Part shown: piece by piece, positions 23,593 to 34,058 of the stretch
How the letters are laid out: each line of letters starts with the position of its first letter
Position numbering within the stretch: position 1 is the stretch's first letter
Source of the DNA: Lepidodermella squamata
Lineage: Eukaryota; Gastrotricha
DNA length: 64,000 bases
NCBI GenBank assembly: GCA_047495785.1
Contig: JBLDXI010000007.1
Span: 310,001-374,000, forward strand
Direction: 5' to 3'
Notes under the pieces: model-generated
Seen by the model: only the letters and a program-made list of their open reading frames with translations
Databases searched by the model: none
Told to the model about the DNA's origin: nothing
Made by a program: the position numbers and the translations under genes

Positions 23593-24670
23593 AATCAAGA
23601 TCCGCTATCTGATTATTACGAGGCTGATACGGCTGATACGACAATGTCTCCATCGAGCGGGTTTCATGAAAGCCGCTCGACGCAGATATTGTCCGTTTTT
23701 CCAGTTGAAATGGATATTGCACGCCAGGCGAAGGGCACTGTACTTCAAACTCCTCAGGCAACATTTGACCTGACAGCAGAAACAAATGAGTGTGCTTTCA
23801 ATGGCACATACGTTCCACCTGGTTATGAAATAGACATGCTTCAAAGTGTTTATGCTTCAAAGTATAAAATCGCGGAGGCGGGGCTTCAAATCTTTCGCGG
23901 CTTAGTCGTTAGTTGCGATGGTCAGTTTTTTAAATCTTCGATCGTCTAGTACCGTTTATACCATTTTAGGAATCCTCACGCAATGGCAGGTTATTTCTAA
24001 CAGTTATTTTTCTGTTTACCTAAGCTTTATTCCGTTTATTATCGGGTCAAACTTTTAAGATCAATTGATCATCGGGCTGCATTTGGCAGTTTTCCGAGAG
24101 CGGCACAATCAGTCGCTGGCCTTCGATATTGTCGGCGAATCTTACATTAATAACGTCACTTTGCCCGCGCACAGATTTCTGAATAGATTTCGGCTTTCCT
24201 ACAGCATTGCACCGCCACTCGCAGTTCAAAAAGGCGATCTTGTAGGTAGAAGACGCGAAAAAAAACCGAATTTTAACCACTACAACCAAGTTTTTTCTAG
24301 GCTATTATTACGACAACATTCAAACGCCATACAATTTGTTGACAATAGCTAGTGATATTTTGCCTGAGGAGACGATTCACCATCCTGACACTCCAGTGAC
24401 GTATGTTTTGCTCAAAGACTTCTCGTCAATTGACCGGAACGGTTCGGTTTTAAAACCCCGAAGATTCAATTTTTAAATTACTAAATTTTAGACCCCATCG
24501 ATGCATCCTTCGCATCCGTTCAATATCGAAAGCCTAGTCTTGCAGCTATTATCAGGCCGATAAGCCGAACAACAGGTGACCTATTCAGGGTATTATTGCC
24601 TCCTATTAACCAGATTGGCCTGACTTCAGCATTCGCTTTATTCGCACTATTTCATGAAGTAACTTACTGA
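23493..24670 (+). CDS. G8: chimeric short paralog, 1 AD domain with decayed tail
   Basis: Exons: 23493-23547, 23780-23920, 23970-24002, 24060-24245, 24301-24441, 24492-24670. The signal peptide (MINLTTVAVLALVPCLVA) is a copy of G9's. From within intron 1 onward the gene follows G11 at the nucleotide level, introns included, for example the stretch coding IIGLHLAVFRERHNQSL. The AD is complete (AEAGLQIF, CDG, GDLVGYYYD, YVLLKDF, YRKPSLAAII). The segment before GDL differs from G11 by what looks like a compensated frameshift (it lacks the Trp). After RPISRTTG the frame reads about 30 unrelated residues to TGA, although the DNA (24576-24650) resembles the G9 linker at 29221-29300. There is no Thr-rich or Kunitz part. 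It may be a functional short protein or a decaying copy. Confidence 0.65.
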
Positions 24671-25315
24671 CACTAAGCCACAAAATTTATACATAGCACT
24701 ATCTAATATTCCCAAACATTATCTAAACCAAAGAAGCCGGGCCTAACTTAGCTAGGCTTTTAACTAAAGTGAGCTGCATAGTTTTGCTGCAAATCTTAAA
24801 AATCAATTTTCTGGGGTGGAATATGGGCTGAGATGGCGATGAAACACGACGGTTGGCCACTAGATACCGAAGGCGGAAAAGTCGGAGTGCACGATCAGGG
24901 CTATTCACAATATTTTAGGACTCCGCTTCCGATTTCTGAAAAGAAGGGGCAGTCCGAGTAAGAGTAGGATCTAAACTCGTCGAGTTGGGAAGGCGACCTT
25001 GGCCGACGACGCCATCCTATGGAAATAGGACTGACGTCAACAGCGTTTGTGTTCACATTTTTATAGGACCTAAATATCGTAATTATTTACGCGGCGCCTG
25101 CTCTCCACTGCCAGCTCTACAGCCTCCCTCGACAAATCAGTACCCTGTTGATCAGCAGACCCATGCTCTTCAAGCCCTCATTGACCTCGTCGGCGTCCTT
25201 GCCTTTGCCCGCGTCGAAGCTATTGACGACGTGTTTGAGAAGGAACTTCACTTTTACAAACTCCATGACATGCAGCCTCAATGTGGCTGAGTACCCTAAG
25301 TTCGTTACGACATTC

Positions 25316-25450
25316 TGCGGTAACTTCCCTATCGCCGCGGCCCCTTCGAATTTGCAAAAGAGGCACGTCTATTTTGGTGACTTGACGATGCTATTATGAA
25401 GAAGCAGGCATATTATTTTTGTATAATAAAACTATCGCAGATCAGTCAAT
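25316..25450 (+). pseudogene. Fragment of the G7 3' end
   Basis: About 70 bp of the last G7 coding sequence (CCCTATCGcCGCGgCCCC, AAAGAGGCACGT, TTTTGGTGA) and its AATAAA-containing 3' UTR recur here, without the rest of the gene. The internal coding part is deleted by about 20 bp relative to G7. It is a duplication remnant with no start or domain. Confidence 0.75.
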
Positions 25451-25890
25451 ATTAGGTTGTTAAATCCTCGTAAAACTAAGTGCGTCACTGAATTTTGGTA
25501 AACAAGTTAAACAAGTTAAACAAGTACATATATTTTTGTGTAATAAAACAATCGCAAATCACTGTTGCTACATAATTTCCCGCAAAACTGAGCACGCGAC
25601 CGACTTTTTTAAAGTACCAAGCAAATCAAGTCATCAAGTCGGTTGATGACTCGACCAACTGTGCAAAAACGGCAAAACCGAGTTTTTACTCGTTTGAGCA
25701 CTACTTTGAAGCCATTCAAGAGTTTACTTTATTTGAGGATATTGTCATATGATTGATCAAACAATCAATTTCTCAAGGTCGATTGATTTCATAATTTTTT
25801 CACAACTTCCCAGAAGAGTCTTGACCTACGATTTTAAGCTATTTCACTTTTTCTCTCGCATATGACCTGGGCAAAATAACTAGACATAAT
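25316..25890 (+). repeat. Duplicated block A2
   Basis: Second copy of 22116-22590 with small insertions, including AACAAGTTAAACAAG repeats near 25500. Together with blocks B1 and B2 it indicates a tandem duplication of the G7-tail to G8/G9-head interval, later interrupted by repeats. Confidence 0.7.
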
Positions 25891-25989
25891 AACTAAATTT
25901 AGATATACCAAAATCCACAACTAGCTTATATGCTATCCCGAATGGAGGTAGATGACGAGAAACCGCAGATTGTAACTACAAAGTCTTAT

Positions 25990-26790
25990 CGATTCAGGGT
26001 TATGTGGGGACACTATACTATAGCTTGACTCCACCAAAGCTTTTGAATATCCAGCAAGATTCCGCATTCCTCACCTCAGATTACCCTACAAAATGCGGAC
26101 AGCGCATAATAAAATAACGTTAGAATTTATTGCATGTGAGGGATTATTAATTGATGCAATAAAAACTCAATTTTTTCAGGCGAACCTTTTTCGGAATTAG
26201 CATTTTTCACTGGTTAGCTTCAAAGCCCAATTTCTCAGCAACCCTAATGACTATTAACCAGGGCTTCTCAACACCTAACCCTTGGCAGGGTTAGGTGTTG
26301 AGAAGCCCTGGTTAATAGTCATTCAGGGTTGCTCGAGAAATTGGGCTTTGAAGCTAGTGGTGGAAAAGATGCTCGAAATTCCGAAATGATGCGTCTAAAC
26401 TATAAAATGTCATCCAATCAACTTCCGCTCTTTCTCAAATTTCTTCAACCTTCCCATGAACAGGGCTCTTATCCGCATTTTCAGCCGGTTTTAAGTCAAA
26501 TAAAGTAGGACGCGAGCGAAGCGAGCTTTAGCTAACGCTATTTTTGAAGCTTTTTTTCTGGAAATGTGCCCAAAAATAAACCAAATATTCGCAATTTTCA
26601 AGTTTAATGAAAATAATCAGGCGACCCCCGCGACACCCCAGCTGACTCGGCGACCCACGGAAAAAGGGGCCGCGACCCCTTAACGAGGACCCTTCCGGGG
26701 TCGCGACCCCCAGTTTGGGAAACGCATAGTTCGACTCCTCCTTAATTGATCTTGAAAGCAACGTCAAAATCTCAAGATGTTAAAATTTTT
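25990..26790. repeat. Dispersed repeat, copy 1 (partner at 41860-42200)
   Basis: Shares GGATTATTAATTGATGCAAT, TTCTCAGCAACCCT and TTGATCTTGAAAGC with 41860-42200 in the same order. This copy is longer because it contains the hairpin and a GC-rich stretch (26630-26720) rich in GCGACCCC. Confidence 0.6.
26190..26388. repeat. Long near-perfect inverted repeat (hairpin)
   Basis: Left arm about 26190-26282, right arm about 26288-26388, with a loop of a few bases. Matching pieces include AGCTTCAAAGCCCAATTTCT, GACTATTAACCAGGGCTTCT and CAACACCTAACCC with their inverses. The outer part matches the repeat at 42060-42110, so the hairpin formed by inverted duplication of that repeat. Confidence 0.85.
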
Positions 26791-26854
26791 GCTAAATTCA
26801 ACTTTTCCGTTGCTATAACGGTCATATCATAAAACCAGGATATTATAATATCTT

Positions 26855-27115
26855 ATTTTAGCGGAACCAAATATACGGTGAGCGGAACCAAAGTCGAAAT
26901 ATGCAAGAGTCTATGAATTTTAGGCGAAACTAGCGTTCTAAATTGAACACTATGGCTTATAGAGAATGTTACGCTGAAATTACTGATGATTTTTTTTTAA
27001 TTATTGTGGTCAATCTTGACCCGCAAGAAATATCCGAAAAATGATTTTAGGTAACTATATATTCGATCCGTTACTGTAAATTCGGTTCCGTTAAAAGGAA
27101 GACCCTTATAAAACG
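26855..27115. mobile_element. TIR repeat family, copy B
   Basis: Begins TTTTAGCGGAACCAAATATAC and ends GGTTCCGTTAAAAGGAAGACC. It shares its interior (TATTGTGGTCAATCTTGACC) and the trailing AAAAGGAAGACCCTT with copy A at 7003-7320. No coding capacity. Confidence 0.65.
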
Positions 27116-27963
27116 AAAGGAGGGAGATTCAGATCTTCGTCTTTCTATTTCACCTTGATATTCCACCATCTCTAAACTCAGTAGCTACACCTCGCCTTAA
27201 CCTGCTCTCACCTTATTACATTTTATTCACGCGAGTTTTTGGCTTTAATGAAGAAAGAAGTGGAGAATTTGATATAACGTATAACGGAATTTCCTGTTTA
27301 AAAAATCGTCACCGCTACAGTTGTTGTAGCCATCGAAATTACACGCAAGCAATTTGTATGAAAACATGACGACATCAAGGAACCTCGTATCGTGCCAACA
27401 GCGGCAGGGATTTGTAAGCCGGCGACACAAAATTAGCGGGCGGAGTCAAACCCCTGGCTAATACGCATGTCGATCATTAGTTAGGGCGATGCGTGCATAT
27501 AATCTGCGCCTAAATGGTTGTTATTATTTAACCTCCGAATAAATGACAGCGAAATGAAGAAAGCGCGCGCGGGGTTTACAAAACCTCCGCTTTTAAATTG
27601 CCGGCGACGACACGAGCTGCACGCGTCCCCTGGACGCACCTCTCTAGCAGAACGATAAGCGGAGAAAATAAAAGTAAAAAGCTCGAGTTTTTTCACACCG
27701 GCAGAAAAACCTTCCTCTCGTTAGCATAATTTATTGCGTGATTATGCCTTAATAATAATATCTATATAATAATATCCAGCATCGGAGCGGGGAGCAAGCA
27801 GGGAAGCGTTAACACGAGTCTTCATTTATAATCTTAACAGCAATTTTAAGGTGGTTATACGTGTTAATAAAACAGTGCTCCACACTACTAGTACTTCCAT
27901 GCGAATTCATGCATCACACTGTCATCACGTCGTGATAATACAACAACTCCCCATTAAACAGGC

Positions 27964-28257
27964 TTATACACGAATCCCAAGTGGCCAATTGCCTGCCCAC
28001 TGCCTTCATGCACAGCTGACTGCTGACCTTCATGCTGACAGCTAGTAAAGCTAGTTGCTGCATCATGTCATCATGCTGCAACATGAACTAAATTGATGTA
28101 ACTTGGAGCATTGATGCCTGCTAATTACCCTATTTTGTTATAGGCACACACTATCACGATGATTAACCTAACGGCTGTCGCAGTTTTAGCGCTGGTTCCA
28201 TGCCTTGTGGCTGGTGAGTTGCTTTACAAAATAAATCGCAATGAATTGCAACATTGA
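27964..28257 (+). repeat. Duplicated block B2: G9 promoter and signal-peptide exon
   Basis: Second copy of 23327-23592. It has an extra insert near 28010-28040. One base change turns the seventh signal-peptide codon region from Thr to Ala (TTVAV versus TAVAV). Confidence 0.85.
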
Positions 28258-29971
28258 ACCTTTCAACCAGCTCAACAACCGTCAAATCAGTGCTCGAATT
28301 CGAGAGTTTTCGTGCCGCCAGACGCGAATGACACAGCGCCGTATCCGTTCCAAGAATCCGGTCTCCAGATTTTCACGAATCTCATTATACCCTGTGATGG
28401 TAACAAAATTTCACCAGCAATTTCCCAAGTTTTATCTCATTCCCAATAACAGGAAGCCTTATTGGCTGGAGCTTCCTGCCTGGTCAGCAGTACATACTTC
28501 AGCTTCACTTGGCCGTTTTTAGGCAACGCGCTGATAAAATGTACCAACAAGTTGGCGAGACTTACATTGATCTTAAACGGGGAAATACAAGTGAAGTCTC
28601 AACTTTCCCTGCGATACCTACAATCCCAGTTATGGCCGGGGACGTCATTGGTTGGCTTTATTAAAAAAATTCCGTTCTCATTTTTTTAGAAACTTTCTAG
28701 GGATGTACTACGACAACTTTGCGAGCTTGAATGGTCTTTTAACAATCAAAAGCAACAAATTGCCTAATAATGGCGCGAATCTGCCGACCTATGTTCACCT
28801 GTGGGATCGACCCCTCCTAGCGGCCCGGAACTGTTTGTTACCTAATTTCACAAAATTTCGATTTATTATTTTTGAATTTTTCTAGATTCGGTTGATGTGG
28901 CTACTGCTTCAAAAGAGTCAGTTTTAGGTCGATTTTACATCCAGTTTTACGAGACGATTTTTTAGTTACCGAATTCCCGCTCTTGTTGCGGTTGTTGAGC
29001 CGTCTTTTGCTCCCCCGATCGATATTATACCCACCCTGCCCGCTGTTACTACCTCAACGCGTCGTCCAACGCCCGTCCGCACAAGACCTATGACGACGAC
29101 TCCAGAGCCGACTACGACAACTGAGACTGCGACTACGACGAGGCGAATTATGTCGCGCCGAACAACGACTCGACGGGTGACAACAACAACACGCAGGCAA
29201 ACCAGCACCAAGAGCGTCACACCTGTTCAGGGTATAATTGCCTCAGATTACCCGGATTGGCCTGATATTACTGACTTCACCATTCGCTTTATCGGAACCA
29301 CAAAAGCCAGCACTTCCACGGTTACGAACATGCCGCCTGTTATCTCTTCTGCATCAAGTTCGATCTTTAATACTAAGTTGAGATTTTTTGTAATTTTTCA
29401 AAATTTATTATAGGGTGCATGCAAGATCCAACGTCAGCGCTATTTTGCACCGCACGACAAGTTCGCGCGTTTTACGATTCTGGAACGGGAGTTTGCCGCG
29501 AGTACTTCGGCTGTCCGACATCTGTAGATCAAGGCAACAATTTCAAATCGGCAGCTGAATGCCGAAGCGTATGTACCGGCGAGCAGCAGACTAATGACGA
29601 CGGTTTGTCCCGTTTTTCTATAATTAAGGAGGATTTGTTCAATATTTTTGTTGTCAATAGTTTGCAAGCGTACTCCAACTGCGTTGGAAGTTTGCTTTGA
29701 GAAATCTATTAGGTACTTCTACAATCCGACGAAGCAAGCTTGCATGTCGTTTTACGGCTGCTCGCTCGGAGGCCTGCCAGGCAATAATTTCGACTCATTG
29801 CAGCAGTGCAATCGGTGCAAAGGTCAAGTTGTATTGACCCCGGTCCAAGGCAGTAACGCGCCGCTACCCGTGCCGGCCTCGTCGTCGCAAATTTTTTACC
29901 AGCCAGCCCCGGCTAACTCGATAGTCTACCAAGCACCAGTCGGCCAGAACAATTTTATATTGAGCCAATAA
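28159..29971 (+). CDS. G9: secreted protein, 1 AD domain + Thr/Arg-rich linker + 2 variant Kunitz domains
   Basis: Exons: 28159-28213, 28271-28399, 28453-28650, 28701-28837 (approximate donor), 28886-28916, 28966-29357, 29414-29602, 29661-29971. The signal peptide is MINLTAVAVLALVPCLVA. AD has ESGLQIF, PCDG, QLHLAVFR, GETYID and GDVIGMYYD, and a split terminal segment read as ATASKD|YRIPALVAVV across a 49-bp intron. The linker is Thr/Arg-rich. The first Kunitz has Thr after Cys2 and the second has Phe. In the second, Cys5 and Cys6 are only two residues apart (QQCNRC) instead of three. The tail is Pro/Ala/Gln-rich and ends in TAA. It is closest to G6 and G7 in the AD. Confidence 0.8.
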
Positions 29972-30785
29972 TAAACAGTTACCCTACTATAAATCATTGC
30001 TCCACTTCAGAAGCGACTTTACAAAGCCGGCTGCGTGTTGGAAATCATCTGTTTTAGTTATTGTCGTTTTTTAGCTATTTTTCTATCATTTTTTCGAAAC
30101 GCTTATGATGGGTTGTCGAACGGTTATGCGCATGGTATTAGGCTATAACCACCTATGAAAGACGCACCTAAAAAGTGTGCGTTCATTTTTTGTATTTGAG
30201 TTGCTGCTGCTGCTGCTGCTGGTTGGAATATTCATCATCATCATCATTCGTCACACGTGTATATGTGTTTGTATACATCCCTCTGTTGTTATATTGTTAG
30301 CAGTTGAAAAAGCTAAATGCCAAAATTTATCACGATGTTGCAGCTTCTTATATATATATATATATATATATTTCATTGACGATTTTTTGTGCTGTCATGC
30401 AACGGCGAAATGAATAAAAATGAAGATGCGTGTTTTTTCGCCCTTCATCATCATCATCATCATCGCAATTATCATCGTTTTGGTTGGTTTTAAGGCATGC
30501 ACAACTAAGCGCACATGAACCGCTGCTGATGCCGTTAGCTGATGGATAGGATAGGTAGTAGCAATTACGATGCGTTGCCGGCGGCAAAGCCTGCCCCCTA
30601 TATACGTTAACAATGTGATATAGTGATGACCATCATATAACCCCGGCTAGTGTACAGCACGCCTATGACCTATGATATATGTTTGACACGAGCCTGATGT
30701 TACATTCGGCTTAACAGCGCGTTGTGTGTTTAGATATATACAAGTAGGATTCTGGTGTTTAATACAGAAATTTACAATTAAAAGT
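29972..30785. other. Intergenic region G9-G10 with simple repeats
   Basis: Contains a CTG run (about 30200-30222), CAT runs (30230-30247 and 30446-30465) and a TA run (about 30350-30371). No supported gene; open frames here are products of the simple repeats. Confidence 0.7.
30350..30371. repeat. TA dinucleotide repeat
   Basis: About eleven consecutive TA units in the G9-G10 spacer. Confidence 0.85.
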
Positions 30786-32983
30786 ATGAACTGGTGCCGC
30801 GCCACGCTTGCTTTGGCTTTTTTTGCGGCAACGGCGTTAGGTAAGAGCCGAGGTAGTTAATTACCAGCACGAGAAACATCTTCTGCATTTTTTTCATCAA
30901 GGCCAATTATGCGAAGATGGCGCTGTTAACAGGGTTCCTTACAACTTCGCTGGCGACGAGCCAGAAGCCTACTCCAAGGCAACGTTCAGCTCTGAACTAC
31001 GCGTTTTTTCTACCCTCCGAGTTACCTGTGATGGTAAATTAACAGCATGGCGGCTGATACCTAGATCTAACAGCAACATCACCCGGCTTCACCTTGCTGT
31101 CTTTCGATTACAAGTATAAAAAAACCGATCAATCAAAACCTTGATTTTCATTATCTTTTCTTCAGCCTGATAACTCTACATTCAAATTAATTGGCGAGAC
31201 AGATTTTCAAAACGTCGCCTTTAGGGATGACGAATATGATAGGTGGCAATTTGTGTCAGTTGCTAATCCTATCCAGGTCAAACGTGGCGATTACCTAGGT
31301 AATATTTTTTTTATTTTAATTGTGAGTGGCCCACATTTTTTTAATTAGGTGTTTTCCACGACGCGCTAAACGTTAGGGGCACGCCCTTATACTACCGCGA
31401 ATGCTTGACTGCAAATAGGAGCCCATGTCAATGGGTCCTTAGTATATCAGCCGGGGCCCTTACTCGGTTTGGAAGTGAGTTATACCTTCGTTTTTAACTG
31501 ATTCGATTTTTAAATTAATTTGATATAGATACTATTACGATCACCCCCTTAACGAGAACGGCTAATTTAATGCCGGCCTTGACGGCTATGGTCGTTACGA
31601 ATAACGCGGCTGGTATGTATTCGGGCTTCAAACCGGTTAGCACCCTCAAATTAACCTATGTACATTCTTGCAGCTATTGACTGGAATTTCGTTTTAGACG
31701 CGAAGCCGCCAAGCGACAATAGCAACAACACCAGAAGATGATGACGTGGAGGAGGTTACGGACGAAGAGGAAACCACGGATGAACCGACCACGCCCCCAA
31801 CCCGCCCCACCTTCAGGAGAAGGACCACCTCAACCACAACTACAACTACTACTACAACTACTACAACCACAACGACACCTGTAACCCGGAGAAGGAAAAC
31901 GAGGCGCCCGAGGACTACAACGACCCTTGAGCCGTTGGATTACACCGATGAGACAGAAGAGCCTATAACTACGACTGTCCCGACTACAACCACCCGTCGA
32001 CGGATGACTAGAACAACTCGAAGGACGACCACCACTACTTTACCGAAGACAACAAGGCGTCGTATTCCTTTCACGAAATCAACTCCGAGAAGACTCACAA
32101 CCCCCGTCCCAACCTACCGACTTATTACATCAACCGTTACCAGACCAGCGACTGTTACTGTCGAAATAGTCGATTGGCCGTGGATCAACGGTGCTATGAA
32201 TGCGTTCACCCAACAGCCGGATGATACCTTCACAGATAGAATATCGATAGCTCGAGCCCAGCCGTCGATTCAGCGCGGCCAGGCCTACGACGATGGAACG
32301 GCGTCTGACATGGCGTGGAATCCTGATTGGCAGCCGCCACCTGGGTTCGGCAATGACCTATTCACCGACGCGCCTGTAATGCCGCGGGAATTGCCGACTG
32401 ACCAGCCGCCGGTTATTCCGACACCTCGGCCCCGAATTCCACCATCAGGCGGTAACAACAGGCCTCCGATGCCGTACATTTACGACGTAAATAACGAAGT
32501 TCAACCGCCTGTTATGGCGATAACGAACTCATCGTACTGCCGCAATGACCCGATTGACATGTTGAAGTGCGACGCGTTAATCCAGAGATTCTACTACGAC
32601 GTCGACAAAAAAGCCTGCCGAACTTACTGGGGATGTGGGCCGCTTCGAAATCAACGATTTCCCAACAATTTCGACAGCATTATGCACTGTGTCGAGACCT
32701 GCTACACCCCTCAATCTATCGGTGAGAAATGACATAATTTTCGGGCGAAATTTAATGAATTTTTTCAGATCCCGTTTGTGAAAAATCGCCGTCAATGCTT
32801 GCGTTTTGTACGCAAGACGAAACGCGGTATTACTACGACTCTAACCTGCGGAAGTGTCAATCTTTCACAGGCTGCTCACTTGGCTATCAACTGGGTAACA
32901 ACTTTGCGTCTATGAATGAATGCTCAAGGCGGTGTAGCGGGGCTTTGAAGCCGCGAATTACAGCTGTAGACGCTGATCGATAA
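30786..32983 (+). CDS. G10: secreted protein, 1 AD domain + long Thr/Pro linker + 2 variant Kunitz domains
   Basis: Exons: 30786-30840, 30902-31113, 31166-31298, 31349-31474, 31529-about 31635, 31698-32721, 32769-32983. The signal peptide is MNWCRATLALAFFAATAL. AD is divergent: ELRVFSTLRVTCDG replaces GLQIF-PCDG, RLHLAVFR is split from LIGET by a phase-0 intron found in no sibling, and GDYLGVFHD carries His for Tyr. The long exon starts at ACGCGAAGC, is phase 0 there, and encodes a Thr-run linker of about 130 residues, a Pro-rich stretch and Kunitz 1 (Asp after Cys2, YWGC). Kunitz 2 is in the last exon (Thr after Cys2, FTGC). The donor before 31698 is uncertain because the obvious GTATGT gives a frameshift. 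Confidence 0.75.
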
Positions 32984-34058
32984 ATGCTGCATTATATCCT
33001 CTAGCAACAAAACCCAACCTCTTCGATGCTCGGTAGATTTAGTATTTTTTCGACCTTTTCGTAAAGTCAGAAACTTTCTTTTTGGATGATAAAATATTAT
33101 AATGTTTGTCAGTTTTATATTGCTTCAAAAGAAATAAAATAAACAATTGACAGAACTCGTTCAAGGCTTTCTTATTTTAACATATCTAAGGGACGATTAC
33201 CATAGCTTTCCGGTTAATCTCTCGCTTTTTAGTTTATAGTTGATGATCTAAATGAAAGTGGTTGACTCTCGTCGTTAACTCAATAATTTGCATATAAAGC
33301 GAGGTGATCATAAATGCTAATAAGCAAGCGCGTTAAATAAATACCGCGCGCTTCAAGTTTTTTGCGCCACGCAAGGTTTATAGGGAAGGTCAACAACGTT
33401 GTTTAGCCGCCGTGCTTTCGCGCGCAGTTTTTAATGAATTGGTTTTTAATGATATTAGAACGACTTTGAGACAACCTGTTTGCGCTAACGACGGCAAAAT
33501 GTTTTTGCGTGGCTATTTATAATAAGGAAAACCGATATTGAAGTTAATAAGCGTAGCATGAAATGACGACTTCGGTCCCTCACTTATTCTTTACCGTGCC
33601 GTAGAATGAGAAAACAATAAACACTATGTTTTTTTGTGAAATTCTCTGATTGTTTGTTGCTGCGGCGGTCCGTTTTCTTGAATCTGGCTTAACGATGACG
33701 AGCAGGAGAAATCCGGCCACGAGACAACAGTTCGCACTACCGTGGAGTTGTCAACCCACTGTCAATTTCAACAAGACCGCCGCGTGTCGTCTTTTTCTTC
33801 GCTGCTTTTGTTCGCGCACGCGGAAACTGACTGCGCGCGCGCGCCGAGCGAGACACGGAGCGCGCATAATCCAACGCGCTTTTCTTAGACCGCAGCAGCA
33901 CGCGCGCGCGCTGATTTCGACTGTGTCATTATCTTAATGCGCCATGCGCTGCAACAATGCAACGCGCTCGAATTGTTGTTTTTTTTTGCGATATATTGCT
34001 TTTCATTGACGTGTGTTTCGTCGAAATGCTCGCATAGTAGGTCTTTATTGCCTTTAGA
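32984..34058. other. Intergenic region G10-G11
   Basis: Contains AATAAA at 33133-33138 for G10. A stretch rich in GCGCGC and CGCGCG lies at about 33780-33960. No supported gene. Confidence 0.55.

Larger units (their letters stand above)
24671..28158. other. Long spacer G8-G9 rich in duplicated and mobile DNA
   Basis: Contains a copy of the G7 3' end (25316-25890), a dispersed repeat at about 25990-26790 with a long hairpin inside, TIR repeat copy B (26855-27115) and the duplicated G9 promoter block (from 27964). I found no intact gene. Confidence 0.6.

Noticed and set aside
23575-23779. Open reading through G8 intron 1 that would add about 65 residues before the AD
   Set aside because: The segment begins in DNA copied from the G9 intron and ends in DNA resembling the G11 intron, and siblings splice here; the open frame is probably chance.
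25148-25399. Possible small gene just before the G7 fragment
   Set aside because: Two overlapping frames of similar length, no signal peptide and no AD or Cys pattern; the 3' part is duplicated G7 sequence. Treated as decayed DNA.
30177-30613. Open frames on both strands in the G9-G10 spacer
   Set aside because: They translate CTG, CAT and TA microsatellites and have no other support.
33780-33960. GCGCGC-rich stretch as a possible CpG-island gene start on the minus strand
   Set aside because: No open frame with domain or signal content; it lies 100-280 bp before the G11 start and may simply be promoter sequence.
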